Origin: Ferruginibacter sp.
GTDB taxonomy: Bacteria > Bacteroidota > Bacteroidia > Chitinophagales > Chitinophagaceae
Direction of reading: 5' to 3'
Assembly (NCBI GenBank): GCA_013141435.1
Contig: JABFQZ010000001.1
Coordinates: 186,001-250,000 of the forward strand
DNA: 64,000 bases
The translations under genes were made by a program, and so were the position numbers. Shown here one piece after another: positions 61,375 through 64,000 of this stretch (its first letter is position 1; every line of letters begins with the position of its first letter). The notes under the pieces are model-generated. The model ran no database searches and was not told where the DNA came from. It worked only from the letters and a program-made list of their open reading frames with translations.

Positions 61375-63801
61375 ATTAAAACGGCTACTTCTATAAAAAT
61401 AACTTGCTATCATTGTGGAGAAAATTGCAATGAAGTAGATATTGAATTGGAGGAAAAACATTTTTGTTGTGAAGGTTGTAAACAAGTTTTTCTTTTACTA
61501 AACGAAAATGATCTTTGTGTATATTATAAGTTTGACGAAAACCCTGGCATAAAAGCAAAAGGTAAATTTGTAAGCGAACGTTTTGGTTATTTAGATAATG
61601 ATGAAATTGCTAATAAATTGGTGCAATTTAGTAGCCTTACACAAATAAATGTAACCTTTTCGTTACCCCAAATGCACTGCTCCTCTTGTATTTTTTTATT
61701 AGAAAACTTACATCGTATAAATGAAGGTATTACAAAATCGCAAACAAATTTTCAGCGAAAAGAAGTATTTTTAATATTTAATCCTCAAAAAATTTCGTTA
61801 CGAAAAGTTGTAGAGCTATTGGCTTTTATTGGTTACGAACCATCTATTAGTTTGCAAGATGTAAAAGCAAAAAAGCAAACATCATTTGATAAAAAGAGAA
61901 TTTATAAAATTGGTATAGCTGGTTTTTGTTTTTCTAATATAATGATGCTTAGTTTTCCAGAATATTTTTCGGCAGGTAATTTGGATCAAATAGGATTAAA
62001 AGAAACTTTTACTTGGTTAATATTTGCTTTATCGCTACCAGTGTTTTTTTATAGTGCTTCTGGTTTTTTTATAACAGCATATAAAGGCTTGCGACAAAAA
62101 GATTTGAATATTGATACACCAATAGCACTAGCAATATTAGTAACTTATGTAAGAAGCTATTATGAAATTATTACTGGTACTGGGGTTGGTTATTTAGATT
62201 CGGGTACTGGCATAGTTTTTTTTATGCTTATTGGGCGTTGGTTTCAAGATAAAACATACGATTCTTTTTCGTTCGATAGAGATTATTTATCTTATTTTCC
62301 TTTAGGTGTTACCATTACAACTAATGGCGAAGAAAAAAACATACCAGTTACAAAATTGCAAAAGGGCAATAGAGTAATTATACGAAACGAAGAAATGATA
62401 CCAGCCGATGCATTGCTTATAAATGGTAATGCAAATGTAAATTATAGTTTTGTAAGTGGCGAAAATACTGCGGTACAAAAAAAAATAGGAGATTTACTGT
62501 ATGCTGGTGGCAAACAAATTGGAGGAGCCATTGAGCTAGAAATAATAGGAAAAGCATCGCAAAACTATATTACTCAATTATGGAACAATAATAAATTTGA
62601 AGAAAAAAAGAACGCCGAAAAATCGTTTGTTCACCCTTGGAGTAGGTACTTTACACTTTCACTTTTTACTGTAGCAATAGCCACCTTAATTTTTTGGTGG
62701 ATAAATGATGTATCTAAAATATTACCAGCTGTGTCATCTGTACTTATTGTAGCTTGCCCTTGTTCGCTACTGCTTGCTGCTACTTTTACGTATGGCAATA
62801 TGTTGCGCATTTTTGGTAAAAATAAATTGTTTTTAAAAAATGCAAGTGTAATAGAAGCAATGGCTAAAGTAGATAATATTGTATTGGACAAAACTGGAAC
62901 TATTACTCAAAACAAAGAGTCTTCTATTATTTATACTGGTACTCCTTTAACGGCAAATGAAATTTTTGCTGTAAAAAATATTGCCCAACAATCGTCGCAC
63001 CCTCTTAGTAAAATTATAGCCAATTCATTAATTTCTAAACCACATCAAGCTTTACAAATAGATAACTTTGTAGAGCATACTGGTAAAGGGTTACAAGCTA
63101 CTGTAAATAATATCAATGTTAAAATTGGGTCTGCATCTTATATTAATTATTACAATAAAAATTTAGATACATCTAAAAAAGGAACAGAAGTGTATGTAAT
63201 GATAAACCATGTAGTAATGGGGAAATTTATAGTAAGTAATCAATATCGAAAAGGTATAAGAGAAATGATAAATGATTTGCAACAAAATAAATTTATACTT
63301 TATCTTTTATCTGGCGACAATGAAGCAGAAAAAGAAAATTTGAACCTAATTTTTAATAATAAAACTCAGCTTGCATTTAAACAAACACCACAACAAAAAT
63401 TAGATTTTGTAAAAAGCATACAACAAAATAATAAAAATGTTTTGATGCTTGGCGATGGGTTGAATGATGCAGGAGCCTTGTTGCAAAGCAATGTAGGTAT
63501 AGCCGTAAGCGATAATACAGCTCAATTTACGCCAGCCTGCGATGCAATATTAGATGGCGAAAATGTTCATTTGCTTCAAAAATTTATTGCTTTTGCCAAA
63601 TCTGGCAAAAAAATCGTTTCTATAATCTTCGTTATTTCTATATTGTACAATATAGTAGGACTATCATTTGCTGTGCAGGGAAAACTTTCGCCAATGATTG
63701 CTGCTATTTTAATGCCATTAAGCAGCATAAGTATTGTTATTTTGGCTACCATTATTTCATCTCTAAGTGCTGGTTCTATTGGTTTGTTGCAAAAAAAATG
63801 A
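61375..63801 (+). CDS. ccoI: CcoI/FixI-type copper-transporting P-type ATPase
   Basis: A P1B ATPase that supplies copper to cbb3 oxidase. Standard starts give only TTG 61447 (784 residues), but upstream codons in the same frame read ATSIKITCYHCGENCNEVD, the first half of the family metal-binding domain whose second half is FCCEGCKQVF. The frame has no ATG, GTG or TTG before it; ATT at 61375 is proposed (808 residues). Then come a HMA domain (MHCSSCIFLLENL), eight helices with the CPC motif in VACPCSLLLAA, phosphorylation site DKTGTITQ, SSHPLSK and GDGLNDAGALL. Confidence 0.9.
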   Translation: MKTATSIKITCYHCGENCNEVDIELEEKHFCCEGCKQVFLLLNENDLCVYYKFDENPGIKAKGKFVSERFGYLDNDEIANKLVQFSSLTQINVTFSLPQMHCSSCIFLLENLHRINEGITKSQTNFQRKEVFLIFNPQKISLRKVVELLAFIGYEPSISLQDVKAKKQTSFDKKRIYKIGIAGFCFSNIMMLSFPEYFSAGNLDQIGLKETFTWLIFALSLPVFFYSASGFFITAYKGLRQKDLNIDTPIALAILVTYVRSYYEIITGTGVGYLDSGTGIVFFMLIGRWFQDKTYDSFSFDRDYLSYFPLGVTITTNGEEKNIPVTKLQKGNRVIIRNEEMIPADALLINGNANVNYSFVSGENTAVQKKIGDLLYAGGKQIGGAIELEIIGKASQNYITQLWNNNKFEEKKNAEKSFVHPWSRYFTLSLFTVAIATLIFWWINDVSKILPAVSSVLIVACPCSLLLAATFTYGNMLRIFGKNKLFLKNASVIEAMAKVDNIVLDKTGTITQNKESSIIYTGTPLTANEIFAVKNIAQQSSHPLSKIIANSLISKPHQALQIDNFVEHTGKGLQATVNNINVKIGSASYINYYNKNLDTSKKGTEVYVMINHVVMGKFIVSNQYRKGIREMINDLQQNKFILYLLSGDNEAEKENLNLIFNNKTQLAFKQTPQQKLDFVKSIQQNNKNVLMLGDGLNDAGALLQSNVGIAVSDNTAQFTPACDAILDGENVHLLQKFIAFAKSGKKIVSIIFVISILYNIVGLSFAVQGKLSPMIAAILMPLSSISIVILATIISSLSAGSIGLLQKK

Positions 63802-63811
63802 TTATAATCAT
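63798..63811. promoter_or_regulatory. FNR-like box upstream of ccoS
   Basis: ATGATTATAATCAT, a perfect palindrome of the ATGAT-N4-ATCAT form, overlapping the ccoI stop and 85 bases before ccoS. Confidence 0.62.
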
Positions 63812-63882
63812 GTTATTGTTTGATTTTAGTCAGCGGTAAAAAAAGTATAGATTATTATTTTCGATTTTATAAAATATATAAA

Positions 63883-64000
63883 ATGGGTGCATTCTTTATA
63901 CTAATTGCCATTAGCATATTAGTTGCTGGTAGTTTTTTAATTGCATTTTTATGGAGTGTAAAAAACGGGCAGTACGACGATGATTACACACCATCTGTAA
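63883..64000 (+). CDS. ccoS: cbb3 oxidase assembly protein CcoS (cut by window end)
   Basis: The first 39 codons read MGAFFILIAISILVAGSFLI followed by AFLWSVKNGQYDDDYTPSV. One helix followed by the conserved W(S/A)VKxGQYDD motif is diagnostic of CcoS. It should be followed beyond the window by ccoN and other cbb3 oxidase genes. Confidence 0.93.
   Translation, partial: MGAFFILIAISILVAGSFLIAFLWSVKNGQYDDDYTPSV

Overview
The window comes from a low-GC member of the Bacteroidota, most likely Chitinophagia/Sphingobacteriia-like. The evidence is AT-rich non-coding DNA, promoters of the TAnnTTTG type, almost no Shine-Dalgarno sequences except a perfect one before rpsU, and lineage-typical genes (short NuoG, ExbB-ExbD-ExbD-TonB, DUF2027-Smr, DUF4294, BshB1). 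No phage, plasmid backbone or CRISPR array is visible; it reads as chromosome.

Layout. 1-2.3 kb: Rrf2 regulator, DNA polymerase IV, RimM. 2.6-6.5 kb: TonB, small membrane protein, PstS-like lipoprotein and TPR protein, ending in a strong terminator. 6.6-23.7 kb: a complete 14-gene complex I locus in canonical order nuoA-N. It is interrupted at four junctions by foreign-looking cargo: a decayed nucleotidyltransferase pair (D/E); an aspartyl protease, a PhnB-like protein and a small membrane protein (E/F); a frameshifted GxxExxY gene between inverted repeats (F/G); and VapBC (M/N). Several nuo spacers carry degenerate 7- or 8-bp tandem repeats. 23.7-29 kb: a gene remnant, a MacB-type permease, and exbB-exbD-exbD-tonB. 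29-33.3 kb: DUF4332 protein, metK, and dnaK with a sigma-54-like promoter. 33.3-36.9 kb: a compact four-gene operon (GtrA, small membrane protein, kinase-like/methyltransferase fusion, sulfatase-like enzyme) that looks like an uncharacterised envelope-modification system. 37-50 kb: ABC-F protein, XerC, rpsU, cytochrome c peroxidase, response regulator, Nif3, zinc-ribbon protein, tRNA-Ser, Smr protein, desaturase, BshB1 and others.

50-64 kb is a microaerobic/denitrification region. It has an OsmC protein, a fasciclin lipoprotein, a nos locus (cytochrome c-nosZ, then nosL fusion-nosD-nosF-nosY-cupin-truncated haemoglobin-CopD-like), a Crp/Fnr regulator, a heme-copper-oxidase-like membrane protein, a CcoI-type copper ATPase and the start of ccoS. 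Five FNR-like palindromes (ATGAn/TTGAT-N4-ATCAT) lie at regular distances upstream of these genes and suggest one regulon. Electrons from NADH through complex I would finally reach N2O (NosZ) or oxygen (cbb3 oxidase, whose genes should continue beyond the right edge).

The least explained signals are a dispersed ~100-bp element with a variable hairpin inside conserved flanks (three copies), a 417-bp MITE-like element with 22-bp terminal inverted repeats, the GxxExxY insertion with its inverted repeats, and two conserved genes (dinB, ccoI) whose conserved N-termini extend upstream of any ATG/GTG/TTG codon.
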